The notes beneath the pieces are model-generated. The model saw only the letters and a list, made by a program, of their open reading frames with translations, was not told where the DNA came from and searched no databases. Position numbers and translations under genes: made by a program. Source: a virus. Taken from it: 64,000 nucleotides of DNA. How positions within the stretch are numbered: position 1 is the stretch's first letter; every line of letters starts with the position of its first letter. Of the stretch, positions 1-7,323 are shown piece after piece. The DNA lies in IMG/VR virus record IMGVR_UViG_3300042010_000106, positions 248,001 through 312,000 of that record, one strand, 5' to 3'.

Positions 1-773
1 TCCAGACCCGGATTCATCAGCGCCATGTTTTGCAACCATTGTTGCACGCTGTCTGCACTCGGTTCTGCTTTGCGGAAACCTTTTGGCAGAGCCTTGCCGC
101 GTTTCGAATCCTCAGACACAACGGTCTGGTCGAGTTTCATCGCGACAATCGTACCGTATTTTTGCGTCTTGTCTTTCAGCAGTGTCAGCACGTCTTTATC
201 AACGGCTTTTACTTTAACTGGATGCGGGCCTTTGGAAGTGATTTCACCCTTACCATATGACTGGAAATGCAGACCGCCTTTGTATGTTGTCCAAGCGCGT
301 AACTCTTCGGACACAGCCACAACAGCAGACATACCAATGCCGTGCGTGCCAGCCGACGTTTTATACGCCTTGTCATTGAATTTTGCGCCTGCGTGAGTGC
401 GGGTATACGCCGCTGTCATGATCGAAATCTTTTCGCCAGACTTCAGCGTTTTCATTTCGAGCGGAATACCACCAGCGCAGTCAGCCACAATGAAAATGTC
501 GGTGTCGTAGTTCAGAATCACTTCGATGATTTTGTTACGACCGGCAATGTGTTCATCGTATGCGTTATCTACAGCCTCTTTCACACAGCGATAAGCCATG
601 AATGGGCCGAGGTCGCCGAGATACATTGACGGGTTTAAACGCAGACCGTCCAAGCCTTCCGCAATTTGGAATCCGTCTTGCGTTGCGCTGTCTTTCTTGT
701 TGGCCTTTTTAACACCCTCGGCAATCTTTGTTTTCTTCGTTGCCTTTTCGACCGGGGCCGATTTCTTAGCCAT
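1..773 (-). CDS. Type II DNA topoisomerase large (GyrB/gp39-like) subunit, N-terminal part
   Basis: Partial gene: it starts at 773 and runs off the left edge of the window, leaving about 257 residues. The visible part is a GHKL (Bergerat) ATPase domain of the GyrB/ParE/T4 gp39 type. It has the N-box EAVDNAYDE (residues 66-74), the glycine box DCAGGIP (98-104) and the lid TSAGTHGIGMSAVVAVSE (139-156). It precedes these with the family-typical EGLDGLRLNPSMYLGD stretch and a lysine-rich N-terminal extension of about 35 residues. In the phage it would relax or decatenate replicating DNA. The ATPase identity is clear; whether it is a full GyrB or a split gp39 form cannot be told because the TOPRIM half is outside. 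Its ATG overlaps the stop of the upstream gene (TGATG), so translation is probably coupled. Confidence 0.9.
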   Translation of the reverse strand, partial: MAKKSAPVEKATKKTKIAEGVKKANKKDSATQDGFQIAEGLDGLRLNPSMYLGDLGPFMAYRCVKEAVDNAYDEHIAGRNKIIEVILNYDTDIFIVADCAGGIPLEMKTLKSGEKISIMTAAYTRTHAGAKFNDKAYKTSAGTHGIGMSAVVAVSEELRAWTTYKGGLHFQSYGKGEITSKGPHPVKVKAVDKDVLTLLKDKTQKYGTIVAMKLDQTVVSEDSKRGKALPKGFRKAEPSADSVQQWLQNMALMNPGL

Positions 774-970
774 CAGTAAAATTCCTCTTCTGCAATGCGA
801 CTGCGCAGAATGTCGTAGTAGACGTGCATGGCCTCAAGCTGTTTCAGGATTCGCCGTTGTCCACCGCTATGAATGGTTTTGTATTCGGGGCCGTCGAATA
901 CTGCTTGCAAACGTTTCATTTCTTTTTCGAGGTTTGCTTTTTCAGCAAGCATCAATTCTTGTGTGGTCAT
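773..970 (-). CDS. Small coiled-coil-like protein upstream of topoisomerase
   Basis: 65 residues, highly charged, with a long predicted helix (heptad-like leucines in residues 5-30 and 42-60). No family recognised. It overlaps the topoisomerase start by one base and the upstream gene by four bases, so the three form one coupled leftward operon. A role as a small partner of the topoisomerase is only a guess from position. Confidence 0.7.
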   Translation of the reverse strand: MTTQELMLAEKANLEKEMKRLQAVFDGPEYKTIHSGGQRRILKQLEAMHVYYDILRSRIAEEEFY

Positions 971-1398
971 TGCTTGGTCGCCTTTGGTTTGCGTGCACGG
1001 GGCTTGCTCGGTTTCTTTGCAGCCATACCGCCGACATCCAAAGACGCGGCCACTTCAGCCTTCGCTGCTGCTTTTACTTTGGGAGACTTGCGTTTCTTTT
1101 TGACCTTAACCGCAGGCATTTCGCTTTCGAGTTGGGTCAAACCAATCTTGAACATTTCCGAATGGTTAGCACCTGCGTCCGAAGCCACACGGATAATTCC
1201 GCTTTCTGTTTTCTCAATGATCAGGAACGTTCCCGATTGCGGATGTTTGACGACCGTTGTGTATGTGGTGCCGTCTTTGTGTGTATTGCTGCGATGAAAA
1301 GTATCATCGTGGCGGGTGTGTGGGTGTGAATAGAAGCTGCCAACAATGGCGTGCATCACTTCGCGAGTGTTCAACTTGCCAATCAATTGCGTAAGCAT
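967..1398 (-). CDS. Unknown protein with basic C-terminal tail
   Basis: 143 residues. The first ~95 look globular (several beta strands). The last ~45 are rich in Lys, Ala and Arg, as in nucleic-acid-binding tails. The start is fixed by a perfect AGGAGG at 1407-1412, nine bases or so before the ATG. It is the first gene of the topoisomerase operon and lies just downstream of a promoter-like box at 1417-1435. No known family; DNA binding is inferred only from the basic tail. Confidence 0.75.
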   Translation of the reverse strand: MLTQLIGKLNTREVMHAIVGSFYSHPHTRHDDTFHRSNTHKDGTTYTTVVKHPQSGTFLIIEKTESGIIRVASDAGANHSEMFKIGLTQLESEMPAVKVKKKRKSPKVKAAAKAEVAASLDVGGMAAKKPSKPRARKPKATKQ

Positions 1399-1416
1399 AA
1401 AGAATTCCTCCTTTCG

Positions 1417-1435
1417 TATAGGAGTTATTTACAGT
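1417..1435 (-). promoter_or_regulatory. Promoter-like box ACTGTAAATA-N5-TATA
   Basis: On the minus strand ACTGTAAATA (1435-1426) is followed after five bases by TATA (1420-1417). The same arrangement occurs at 13177-13195 and 53131-53149. It lies between the terminator at 1451-1486 and the ribosome-binding site of the gene starting at 1398, as expected for a promoter of the topoisomerase operon. Assignment as a promoter is inference from position and recurrence. Confidence 0.6.
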
Positions 1436-1450
1436 TTTTCGGCCCTATAT

Positions 1451-1486
1451 GAAAAAGCCCCCGAATCCATTAAGGAAACGAGGGCC
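1451..1486 (-). terminator. Rho-independent terminator, leftward
   Basis: Read leftward, GCCCTCG (1485-1479) pairs with CGGGGGC (1463-1457) with one G-U pair, and a run of U follows. It begins four bases after the stop of the leftward gene ending at 1490. Its sequence is almost identical over about 32 bases to the terminator at 42670-42701. Confidence 0.75.
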
Positions 1487-1489
1487 ATT

Positions 1490-1960
1490 TTATTTCAGGT
1501 ATTCCATCCAATTCTCGAAATACTTCGTCAACTGGTCACTGCGTTTGTGTGTACGCTTGTGGGCGTGCAGGAAATCCCTTTGGTTTTGTTTCTTGTCTGC
1601 AATGAGCATGAACCGCAAATCCTCAAGAAGAGGGCCAACGGCTTCACTGATTTCGTCCTGCGTCCAACTGTCTGTGTGTGGTTTGCACAGATAAGCATTT
1701 GCCGCACGGCGGTAATCCAAAGCCAACACCAATGCAGCAGAGTTAACCTTTGGATCGTTCCCGATTTTGTCGATGAACATTGTGTATTCTGCGTCACCCT
1801 GCAAAAGCGGATGCAAACAGAATGCAGCTTTCACATAATCTTTTGCACCGAGTTCCGTAAGGATTTCAATGCCTTCGTCAATGTGATTCATCAACGGGAT
1901 TCCGCTGCGTCTTGCACAGCGGTCGCCGTAGTATTCTGAAATCAGTTGATGCTCATACAT
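1490..1960 (-). CDS. Conserved phage protein, HD-phosphohydrolase-like
   Basis: 156 residues from the ATG at 1960; longer reading frames upstream only overlap the lipoprotein gene and look non-coding. The region PLMNHIDEGIEIL followed by KAAFCLHPLLQGD resembles the H...H arrangement of small HD/RelA-type phosphohydrolases seen in large phages, but the metal-binding HD pair is not clear-cut, so catalysis is uncertain. The C-terminal third is basic. It is the last gene of a leftward unit and is followed by the terminator at 1451-1486. Confidence 0.65.
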   Translation of the reverse strand: MYEHQLISEYYGDRCARRSGIPLMNHIDEGIEILTELGAKDYVKAAFCLHPLLQGDAEYTMFIDKIGNDPKVNSAALVLALDYRRAANAYLCKPHTDSWTQDEISEAVGPLLEDLRFMLIADKKQNQRDFLHAHKRTHKRSDQLTKYFENWMEYLK

Positions 1961-1970
1961 GACAGTGCCC

Positions 1971-2210
1971 TTAGTTGCAGCGTTCCGGCAGCAACGTTTC
2001 TTTGTTGATTTTTGCAGTGTATTCCTTCGGGCCGATACGTAAGTACACAATACCGTCAGCACACCGCAAGTCACTGTTTTTGATTTCGTAAATCTTGATG
2101 TACTCAGTTTTGCTTTCCATCGTGGCGCGGGTGACAATTTCGTCAGACCCACCACAACCGGCCAGCGCCATGAACGCGATCAACAATACAAAACCGATTG
2201 CGCATTTCAT
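1971..2210 (-). CDS. Small lipoprotein
   Basis: 79 residues with a classic lipoprotein signal peptide: basic N-terminus, hydrophobic core at residues 4-15, and the lipobox LAGC with Cys19 as the lipidated residue. The mature ~60 residues contain two more cysteines (about 50 and 78) that could form a disulfide. It should be exported and anchored in the host envelope; superinfection exclusion or a spanin-like role are possible but not shown. Its ATG overlaps the stop of the upstream metalloprotease gene. Confidence 0.8.
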   Translation of the reverse strand: MKCAIGFVLLIAFMALAGCGGSDEIVTRATMESKTEYIKIYEIKNSDLRCADGIVYLRIGPKEYTAKINKETLLPERCN

Positions 2211-3379
2211 CAGTCAGCCGCCTGTGCTTTCTTGACGGTTTTTTCCAGAAGCTTTTTGATCGTCTTCGGCAATTCTTTACCCGTGAAGTGGTATGCGAAT
2301 GCTTCGGCGAAAAGTTCCTGTACGCTGGTCTTGGCGTATTCCGAAATCAGCGAATCGGAATGCGAGATTGCCGCGCTGGTCGGCCAGATGGCGCTGAGTG
2401 CCTTGCTGTTTTGGTTCAGCAGGATATTCAAATCTTCCGGCGACATTTTGTGGATCTTTTTCAGATACGCGAGCGCATCTTTGAACATTGCCAGTTCGTC
2501 TTCTTCGATGTCGCTTTGGAATTCGCGAACCGATTGCTGCGAAGAAACCAGTGCAGTGCAAAGGTCTTCCATTTCGGATTTCTTTGCCTTGGTCACTTTG
2601 GTTTGTTCGTTGTAGATTTCCAGCCACTCGGAACGAGTCTTTTCATCAACGAAACGATACCACACAGCGTGGCCGAGTTCGTGCATGAAAATGTATTGGT
2701 TGTACAGTTGATCGTTCAGAACTTTCGGGTGCAGTTTGATGATGTCCTCTGCGCTACCCGATTTGAAACTGACTTGATACGAACCGGCCCACTTGCCTTT
2801 TGGATTGTGGACTTCGATGCGCTGAATCGGCAGAACTTTCGACAGGCCCATGTCGCCCATCTTGGCTACGACTTTCTTGATCGCTACTTTGATAGCTTTC
2901 TTTTCGTCGTCGTCAGTTTTGCGGAAATAGTGCATAGGGCCGAGGTCGGTTTTGACTTCGCCGTAATGCAGAGTGATTTGCACACCGAATGCTGCGCCCG
3001 GTGCAGGATCTTTACCGATGTTTGCAATCAGTGTGTGTTCGTCGTATTCGAACGTTTGTGGCTCTTCACTGTGCAGCGTGTCTTCGATGTAGCAAGTGTT
3101 ACGCTTCGGCGAATGGGCCAGTGCCAATTTGTTTTTCTTGCCTACGCGGACGATGATGTAATCGTCTTTTGCAACTTCGATCAGAACGCGGTCGCTCTTC
3201 ACTTTGGCAACAGCAGTTTTGCCTTCGGTGTCGCCGCCGCTAACGTCCACAACTACGTCGCTGCTTTTCTTTTTCTTTTTGGTCGGCACGTCAAGGTCGA
3301 GTTTCTTTTTCTTCACCAGCACTTTACCGCTCGATTCCTTGTTCTTTTTCTTCTTCTTTTTCTTGATGTCATCAGACAT
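2210..3379 (-). CDS. Zincin-like metalloprotease with poly-lysine N-terminus and DVSGG motif
   Basis: 389 residues from the ATG at 3379, chosen because GGAGA precedes it at good spacing. Residues 1-40 are lysine-rich (runs of five to seven Lys). Residues 41-49 are DVVVDVSGG, shared with three other proteins of this window. A globular part carries HELGH (residues 233-237), the zinc-binding HExxH signature, and QELFAEAF with Glu359 as a candidate third ligand. This fits a gluzincin-type metallopeptidase. The substrate is unknown; head maturation or a packaged enzyme acting after injection are possibilities. The stop codon overlaps the lipoprotein start. Confidence 0.75.
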   Translation of the reverse strand: MSDDIKKKKKKKNKESSGKVLVKKKKLDLDVPTKKKKKSSDVVVDVSGGDTEGKTAVAKVKSDRVLIEVAKDDYIIVRVGKKNKLALAHSPKRNTCYIEDTLHSEEPQTFEYDEHTLIANIGKDPAPGAAFGVQITLHYGEVKTDLGPMHYFRKTDDDEKKAIKVAIKKVVAKMGDMGLSKVLPIQRIEVHNPKGKWAGSYQVSFKSGSAEDIIKLHPKVLNDQLYNQYIFMHELGHAVWYRFVDEKTRSEWLEIYNEQTKVTKAKKSEMEDLCTALVSSQQSVREFQSDIEEDELAMFKDALAYLKKIHKMSPEDLNILLNQNSKALSAIWPTSAAISHSDSLISEYAKTSVQELFAEAFAYHFTGKELPKTIKKLLEKTVKKAQAAD

Positions 3380-3659
3380 TGGTATTCTCCAAAGGTTTTG
3401 TGTAGGGTATGCCTGTTTTGGCATGAAAGAATTTTGCGTTTGGATCAGGCTTGGTTAGCAATTCGTGGGAGTAGAATGAATCCCCATCACTAATGGGTCG
3501 CGATAATATACCGCCTTCAAGTTCTATATCCCGCACCTCGATAACAGCGTGTGGATTGTTTTTCCAGTCTGTATTTTTCCAACGAGAGCCTACGATCCAA
3601 CCGCCTGCAAATTGTACAGGTTCGTTTTTTGCGTTGTAGGAATTTCGCCACACCTGCAT
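3372..3659 (-). CDS. Unknown small protein
   Basis: 95 residues, rich in aromatic residues (several Trp in the first third), soluble, no recognised domain. It overlaps the start of the metalloprotease gene by eight bases, indicating co-translation. Confidence 0.65.
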   Translation of the reverse strand: MQVWRNSYNAKNEPVQFAGGWIVGSRWKNTDWKNNPHAVIEVRDIELEGGILSRPISDGDSFYSHELLTKPDPNAKFFHAKTGIPYTKPLENTNV

Positions 3660-3679
3660 TAGCTACTCTCCAGAGTTTT

Positions 3680-4183
3680 TCAGTCGCAAATATCTTTGAG
3701 GCCGTCGCCAATCGCGCTGACACATTCACCGGCTGTTTCGACTGTGCTGTTAATACCGTTGCCGATAGAACGCACAATGCCTTCTGCCAAATTAAGCAGG
3801 CCGTAACCATCAACAACTGGCGCACTGGACTGCGAAGACGACATAGACAGAGCCGAGTTATTTTGTGGCGCGTTACGCTCACGGTATTCCTTGCGGGATT
3901 GCTCAATCGAAATCTTTTCTTGAGCAACGTACGCGACCGGATCAAAACTTTCGTGACCGACAACAGTTACCAGAAGCTTTTCGGCTTGGTAATGGCACGG
4001 ACGATCCCACGCAATGTAGCCGCAAATTTCGTTGTATTTTTGTTCGTCGATGAATTCCCAATCACCCCAACCCGCTGCCAATTCTTCGGCAGTGAATTCT
4101 TCGCGACGACTGCTGTACCAAATATTTCTGTCCCACGAACGATAGCGGTACAGGTATTCAACGTCGCTTTGTTTTTCAACCAT
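3680..4183 (-). CDS. Unknown protein with serine-rich linker
   Basis: 167 residues from the ATG at 4183, which overlaps the stop of the upstream gene by eight bases; a start at 4204 would add seven residues. The N-terminal ~90 residues are globular and Trp/Tyr-rich. A Ser/Gln/Asn-rich linker (about 105-125) leads to a glycine- and alanine-rich C-terminal amphipathic stretch. No family recognised. Confidence 0.65.
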   Translation of the reverse strand: MVEKQSDVEYLYRYRSWDRNIWYSSRREEFTAEELAAGWGDWEFIDEQKYNEICGYIAWDRPCHYQAEKLLVTVVGHESFDPVAYVAQEKISIEQSRKEYRERNAPQNNSALSMSSSQSSAPVVDGYGLLNLAEGIVRSIGNGINSTVETAGECVSAIGDGLKDICD

Positions 4184-4808
4184 TTGCCACCTCTTTGGCG
4201 GCAAGGGCCGCGATTTCTTTTGTCAGGAAACCATTCAACAGAATTTCGTTTTCGGTGATGCCCATGTAATCGAACTGGATTCCGTTGTTGAACTGGAACA
4301 GACCACCCGGCGTCATTTTCGAATTGAAATTCTCTACGTCTTTATCCCACGTGTAACCGTTGGTGCCGATGTAGTGAATCATGATCGGGTATTTGCTGCG
4401 GTTTTCGGTGTTGGCATTCAGGTTGCCATAACCGTAGACCAGATAAACGTTTCCGTTTTCATGGGTGTATGTGCTGCCGATGGTTGGCAAGTCATCCATG
4501 TAAACGGTTTGATCGCCGACAGTGGCATAACGCGGGATGAACACCACGTAGTTTTCCAAGTCGTGCGCATAAATGATTTCTGTTTTGTTGGTGCCTTGCG
4601 CTTTGATCGCGATTACAGCTTCGTCGGCTGCTACGCATTCGAACAGAGCGTTGTCGGTTTTGCGTTTCAACCAATGCACGTTCGGACGGCACAGCGCGTA
4701 TTGCAAAACCCCGTTAGAAACAACCGGGTTGTAAATATTGTGGATTGCATTGAGAGCCAATGCTTCTTGGATCAAACTGTTTACTTGCTCTTCGGTGTAC
4801 TTGATCAT
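4176..4808 (-). CDS. Unknown protein
   Basis: 210 residues from the ATG at 4808. The longer frame upstream (to 4967) lies inside the neighbouring gene and is not supported. Mixed alpha/beta composition with many aromatic and Asn residues, no signal peptide, no recognised motif. A box ACTGTAAATT sits 44 bases upstream at 4852-4861. Confidence 0.65.
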   Translation of the reverse strand: MIKYTEEQVNSLIQEALALNAIHNIYNPVVSNGVLQYALCRPNVHWLKRKTDNALFECVAADEAVIAIKAQGTNKTEIIYAHDLENYVVFIPRYATVGDQTVYMDDLPTIGSTYTHENGNVYLVYGYGNLNANTENRSKYPIMIHYIGTNGYTWDKDVENFNSKMTPGGLFQFNNGIQFDYMGITENEILLNGFLTKEIAALAAKEVANG

Positions 4809-4851
4809 ACGTTGCCTTTTTATGTGGATTGGGCACTCGCCCTTTGTCCTC

Positions 4852-4861
4852 AATTTACAGT
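4852..4861 (-). promoter_or_regulatory. ACTGTAAATT box overlapping a stop codon
   Basis: Minus-strand ACTGTAAATT contains the TAA stop of the gene at 4855-5787 (Leu-stop = CTG TAA). No TATA follows at the five-base spacing, so promoter function is weaker than for the other copies. Confidence 0.3.
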
Positions 4862-5787
4862 TTTTTCGCTTTGGAATAGCCGTCGAGAATATCCGCCAAT
4901 CCTTTTGCAATTGCGTTATGGCCTTTATCGCTGTCGTCGTACAGAGTACGCAGCAAACGTGCATCACAATTCAACATTTCAACAGGCTGCTTTTCATAAC
5001 GCGTCTGGAAAGCCATCAGTTCTAAGCGTTCGTGTATTTCGTTGAGGCCGTTTCTCTCATAGTAGCGGGCGTCCGGGGTTGTGACGGGGCCGCAAAACAA
5101 AAGCATGCGCGCCTCTTTGACGATTTCTTTTACGGCTTCATTCACTTTTAAGCCACGGTCACGGATAAGCTGATCTTCGATTATGTTGAAGTGTTCACCA
5201 CGTTTGTCAGCGGTCGCAATGTCGGGCGTTTTATCCGCACGTACATTCTTCAGGTGCATATTTGCTGCGTGGATAATCTGCTTTGTCTGTTTCTCTACAG
5301 CCATGCCGTACGTAAGTGTACGTAAGTTCTTTTTATCTGTGAGAATTGTCAGGCCAGCGGTAGGATGCTTGCTTGTCCAATCTTTCAGGAAAATAAGCCC
5401 CTGCTTTTTCAGAGGTGCCTTTATCACAGATTTTTTCCACGTGCGTTCGTACCATTTTGCAGACAGGAAAACGTACTCACGGCCATTCAAAAAAACCGCG
5501 TCACCAAACCATGACATGATATAACGGCGTTTTTCAATGTAGTCGAGGTTTCGCAGGTCGAAAATGTCCACGATCTTTTTCGCGTGGTCTATCGCACTAT
5601 TTCGGATGTCTTCGGGCACGCCGAACAGCCGATCTTTCGCATTTTTAAATTGCGGGCCACCGTCTGTATATGTGTGCAGTAGCAAAGCTTTGTGAAGCGC
5701 TTGCTGGTGGTCTACAAACTTCTCTTCTAAATCACCGAGCGTAGCGCCGCTAACGACGGTGTTAAAAATGGGCAAATAAACTTTCAT
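4855..5787 (-). CDS. Unknown 310-residue protein
   Basis: 310 residues, basic, no signal or membrane segments. Residues ~75-160 are rich in Trp, Tyr and Lys. No catalytic signature recognised. It follows the 500-base gene-free leader at 5788-6290, which would form its 5' untranslated region if transcription starts near the box at 6288-6297. The ribosome-binding site TAGGAA lies before the ATG. Confidence 0.7.
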   Translation of the reverse strand: MKVYLPIFNTVVSGATLGDLEEKFVDHQQALHKALLLHTYTDGGPQFKNAKDRLFGVPEDIRNSAIDHAKKIVDIFDLRNLDYIEKRRYIMSWFGDAVFLNGREYVFLSAKWYERTWKKSVIKAPLKKQGLIFLKDWTSKHPTAGLTILTDKKNLRTLTYGMAVEKQTKQIIHAANMHLKNVRADKTPDIATADKRGEHFNIIEDQLIRDRGLKVNEAVKEIVKEARMLLFCGPVTTPDARYYERNGLNEIHERLELMAFQTRYEKQPVEMLNCDARLLRTLYDDSDKGHNAIAKGLADILDGYSKAKKL

Positions 5788-5872
5788 GAATTTCCTAAGT
5801 CTTTATCAATGGTTGGTGCGCAGGCCGGTGGGTCGGCTTTGGGAAAGGGGGCGGGCGGCAGGTGGGGATAGG

Positions 5873-5918
5873 GCGCCTTTCGGCGCTGTTATCGTTAGGA
5901 ACGTAGTGACTAGATAAC
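5873..5918. repeat. Two adjacent hairpins
   Basis: GCGCC-TTTC-GGCGC (5873-5886) is a tight tetraloop hairpin. Directly beside it GTTATC (5888-5893) pairs with GATAAC (5913-5918), with additional TAG/CTA pairing inside. Confidence 0.7.
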
Positions 5919-6227
5919 GAGCTGCCTTTGATCCAGAAAAGACTTATGGTTCGTTTTATGGAACATAAAATTCGGACACAATATGCCATTGAAAAATCAC
6001 AGAAGGCATGCAAAGCACACGCTCTTTCAAAGCTTTTCTTGTGGGGCTGCTGGGGGCTGCTCTTGCACTCGCATCTGCTGTCCCTTCGGGACGACAGGCT
6101 TGTTCGCTTCGCTCCCTCGCCTGTCTTTCTTTCGCTTCGCTCCAGCCTTTCTCGCAAGCTCGAAAGAGCAAACGCAATTCGTTCGAAGCTGGTTGAACCG
6201 CAAAGGAAGCAATGGCTCACTACGTTC
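5899..6227. repeat. Long-range 11-base inverted repeat
   Basis: GAACGTAGTGA at 5899-5909 is exactly complementary to TCACTACGTTC at 6217-6227, enclosing about 307 bases that are themselves full of hairpins. Confidence 0.65.
6093..6143. repeat. Hairpin with interlocking direct repeats
   Basis: GACAGGC (6093-6099) pairs with GCCTGTC (6119-6125). TTCGCTTCGCTCC occurs twice, at 6103-6115 (in the loop) and at 6131-6143. Confidence 0.7.
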
Positions 6228-6287
6228 GGGGTCGTTTCAAAACGCATACGTTCTGAACCTCCATTCCGCGCCGAGTACACATCCCCC

Positions 6288-6297
6288 AATTTACAGT
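6288..6297 (-). promoter_or_regulatory. ACTGTAAATT box
   Basis: Minus-strand copy of the recurrent box at the upstream edge of the gene-free region. No TATA at the usual spacing. It could start a transcript through the hairpin-rich leader into the gene at 4855-5787. Confidence 0.3.
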
Positions 6298-6395
6298 ATT
6301 AAAAAGGTCGATATTTTTGAGCCAAAAAGAAACGGTTTTACCTAATGAAAGCTTGTGTATTAACGCATTAATAAAAAACATGGGGTCACGGGAGA

Positions 6396-6418
6396 GCGAA
6401 AAACACGTGTATTTTTGC
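6396..6418. repeat. A/T-rich hairpin centred on CACGTG
   Basis: GC-AAAAA-CAC pairs with GTG-TATTTTT-GC around the palindrome CACGTG with one unpaired base. It could be a second terminator or an operator; nothing decides between them. Confidence 0.45.
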
Positions 6419-6485
6419 AGCGTAGACGCTCAGGATTACAGGTTCGCAAATCATTTGTGTATTTTCCTAATAAAAACCAAATAAA

Positions 6486-6519
6486 AGGCAATAAAAAAGG
6501 GAACCGTTTGGCTCCCTTT
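6486..6519 (-). terminator. Rho-independent terminator, leftward
   Basis: Read leftward, AAAGGGA (6519-6513) pairs with TCCCTTT (6502-6496) with further C-G pairs inside, followed by a U-rich run. It lies 18 bases beyond the stop of the leftward gene ending at 6538. Confidence 0.75.
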
Positions 6520-6537
6520 AGGTAAGGCAATGAAAGA

Positions 6538-7323
6538 TTAGGACTTGCTGGCTGTGAAATACGCACTCAATTCCTGAAGGTTGCTTTCAGGTTTGCGTTT
6601 CCATTCACCATGCGAAACCACTTGCGGTGCCAATGGGCAGGGGTCTTCTTTGTACAAAAGGCGTTTGCAAACCTCATGCAAAAGATTAACCAATTGCCCA
6701 TCGGTTATATCAAAACTCCAACCGGTTTGGCCGAAGTCGAATTGCAAAGCCAAGCGCGGTTCCTGATTAACCACTTCAGGTTCAGCAATTGCCTCTGTGA
6801 CAGCCGGTGCCGGATTGAAGAAATCATAAACTGCTTTGTTGATGGATTCACCAACAGGCAGACCATCGTGCGTTTCGAAAACTTCTTTGCCGGGATTCAA
6901 TTCGGCCACACGTGATTCAATGGTCTGTTCCGTGTCGTACGTGGCGTCAACCATTTCACGATAACCCGGTGCCTGACCTTTCCACACGTCCACGCCTTCA
7001 ATGGTCACGCGCAGCTTTTCAGAGCCGTACATGTCCACGTTGATAACGGTTTCGTCATCGTTCCAATTGAATGTGCGGATAGCTGCCGCTGTAGACTTCA
7101 GCTTGTGTTTATTTTTCAAACGCTTCAGGATTTCGTGTTTCACACCATCCCAAATTTTACCGAACGCAGCAGAATCGCTGTCGTGAATAACCTTCGCCAG
7201 CTTTTCGCCAGTCTGGTTACTCATGAACGGCATAATCATACGCAGCATTGCACTACGTTTTGCATCGCCTTTACGGCCCCGTGCAATTGCGATCATGTTT
7301 GACGCAATCAGTTTTTCGTTCAT
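6538..7323 (-). CDS. Unknown 261-residue protein
   Basis: 261 residues. The N-terminus (to ~100) is basic and helical; the middle contains an acidic, Pro/Ala-rich linker (about 170-190). No domain recognised. It overlaps the upstream gene by four bases and is the last gene of the leftward unit 9383-6538, followed by a terminator. Confidence 0.7.
   Translation of the reverse strand: MNEKLIASNMIAIARGRKGDAKRSAMLRMIMPFMSNQTGEKLAKVIHDSDSAAFGKIWDGVKHEILKRLKNKHKLKSTAAAIRTFNWNDDETVINVDMYGSEKLRVTIEGVDVWKGQAPGYREMVDATYDTEQTIESRVAELNPGKEVFETHDGLPVGESINKAVYDFFNPAPAVTEAIAEPEVVNQEPRLALQFDFGQTGWSFDITDGQLVNLLHEVCKRLLYKEDPCPLAPQVVSHGEWKRKPESNLQELSAYFTASKS

Larger units (their letters stand above)
5788..6537. 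other. Gene-free, hairpin-rich region
   Basis: The only stretch above 300 bases without a credible gene. The part 5820-6290 is richer in G and C than its surroundings and packed with inverted and direct repeats. Examples are GCGCC/GGCGC at 5873-5886, GTTATC/GATAAC at 5888-5918, GACAGGC/GCCTGTC at 6093-6125, and an 11-base complement between 5899-5909 and 6217-6227. Open frames inside it on both strands are low-complexity and lack ribosome-binding sites. The part 6300-6537 is AT-rich and holds a terminator. It could be a structured leader, a non-coding RNA or a replication origin. Confidence 0.65.

Noticed and set aside
5795-6289. Open frames of 60-164 codons on both strands in the gene-free region
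   Set aside because: Translations are Ser/Arg/Phe-rich repeats of the DNA repeats, overlap one another in several frames and lack ribosome-binding sites.
6425-6465. A tRNA-like T-arm (GGTTCGCAAATC)
   Set aside because: No matching acceptor stem, anticodon arm or D-arm could be drawn around it.
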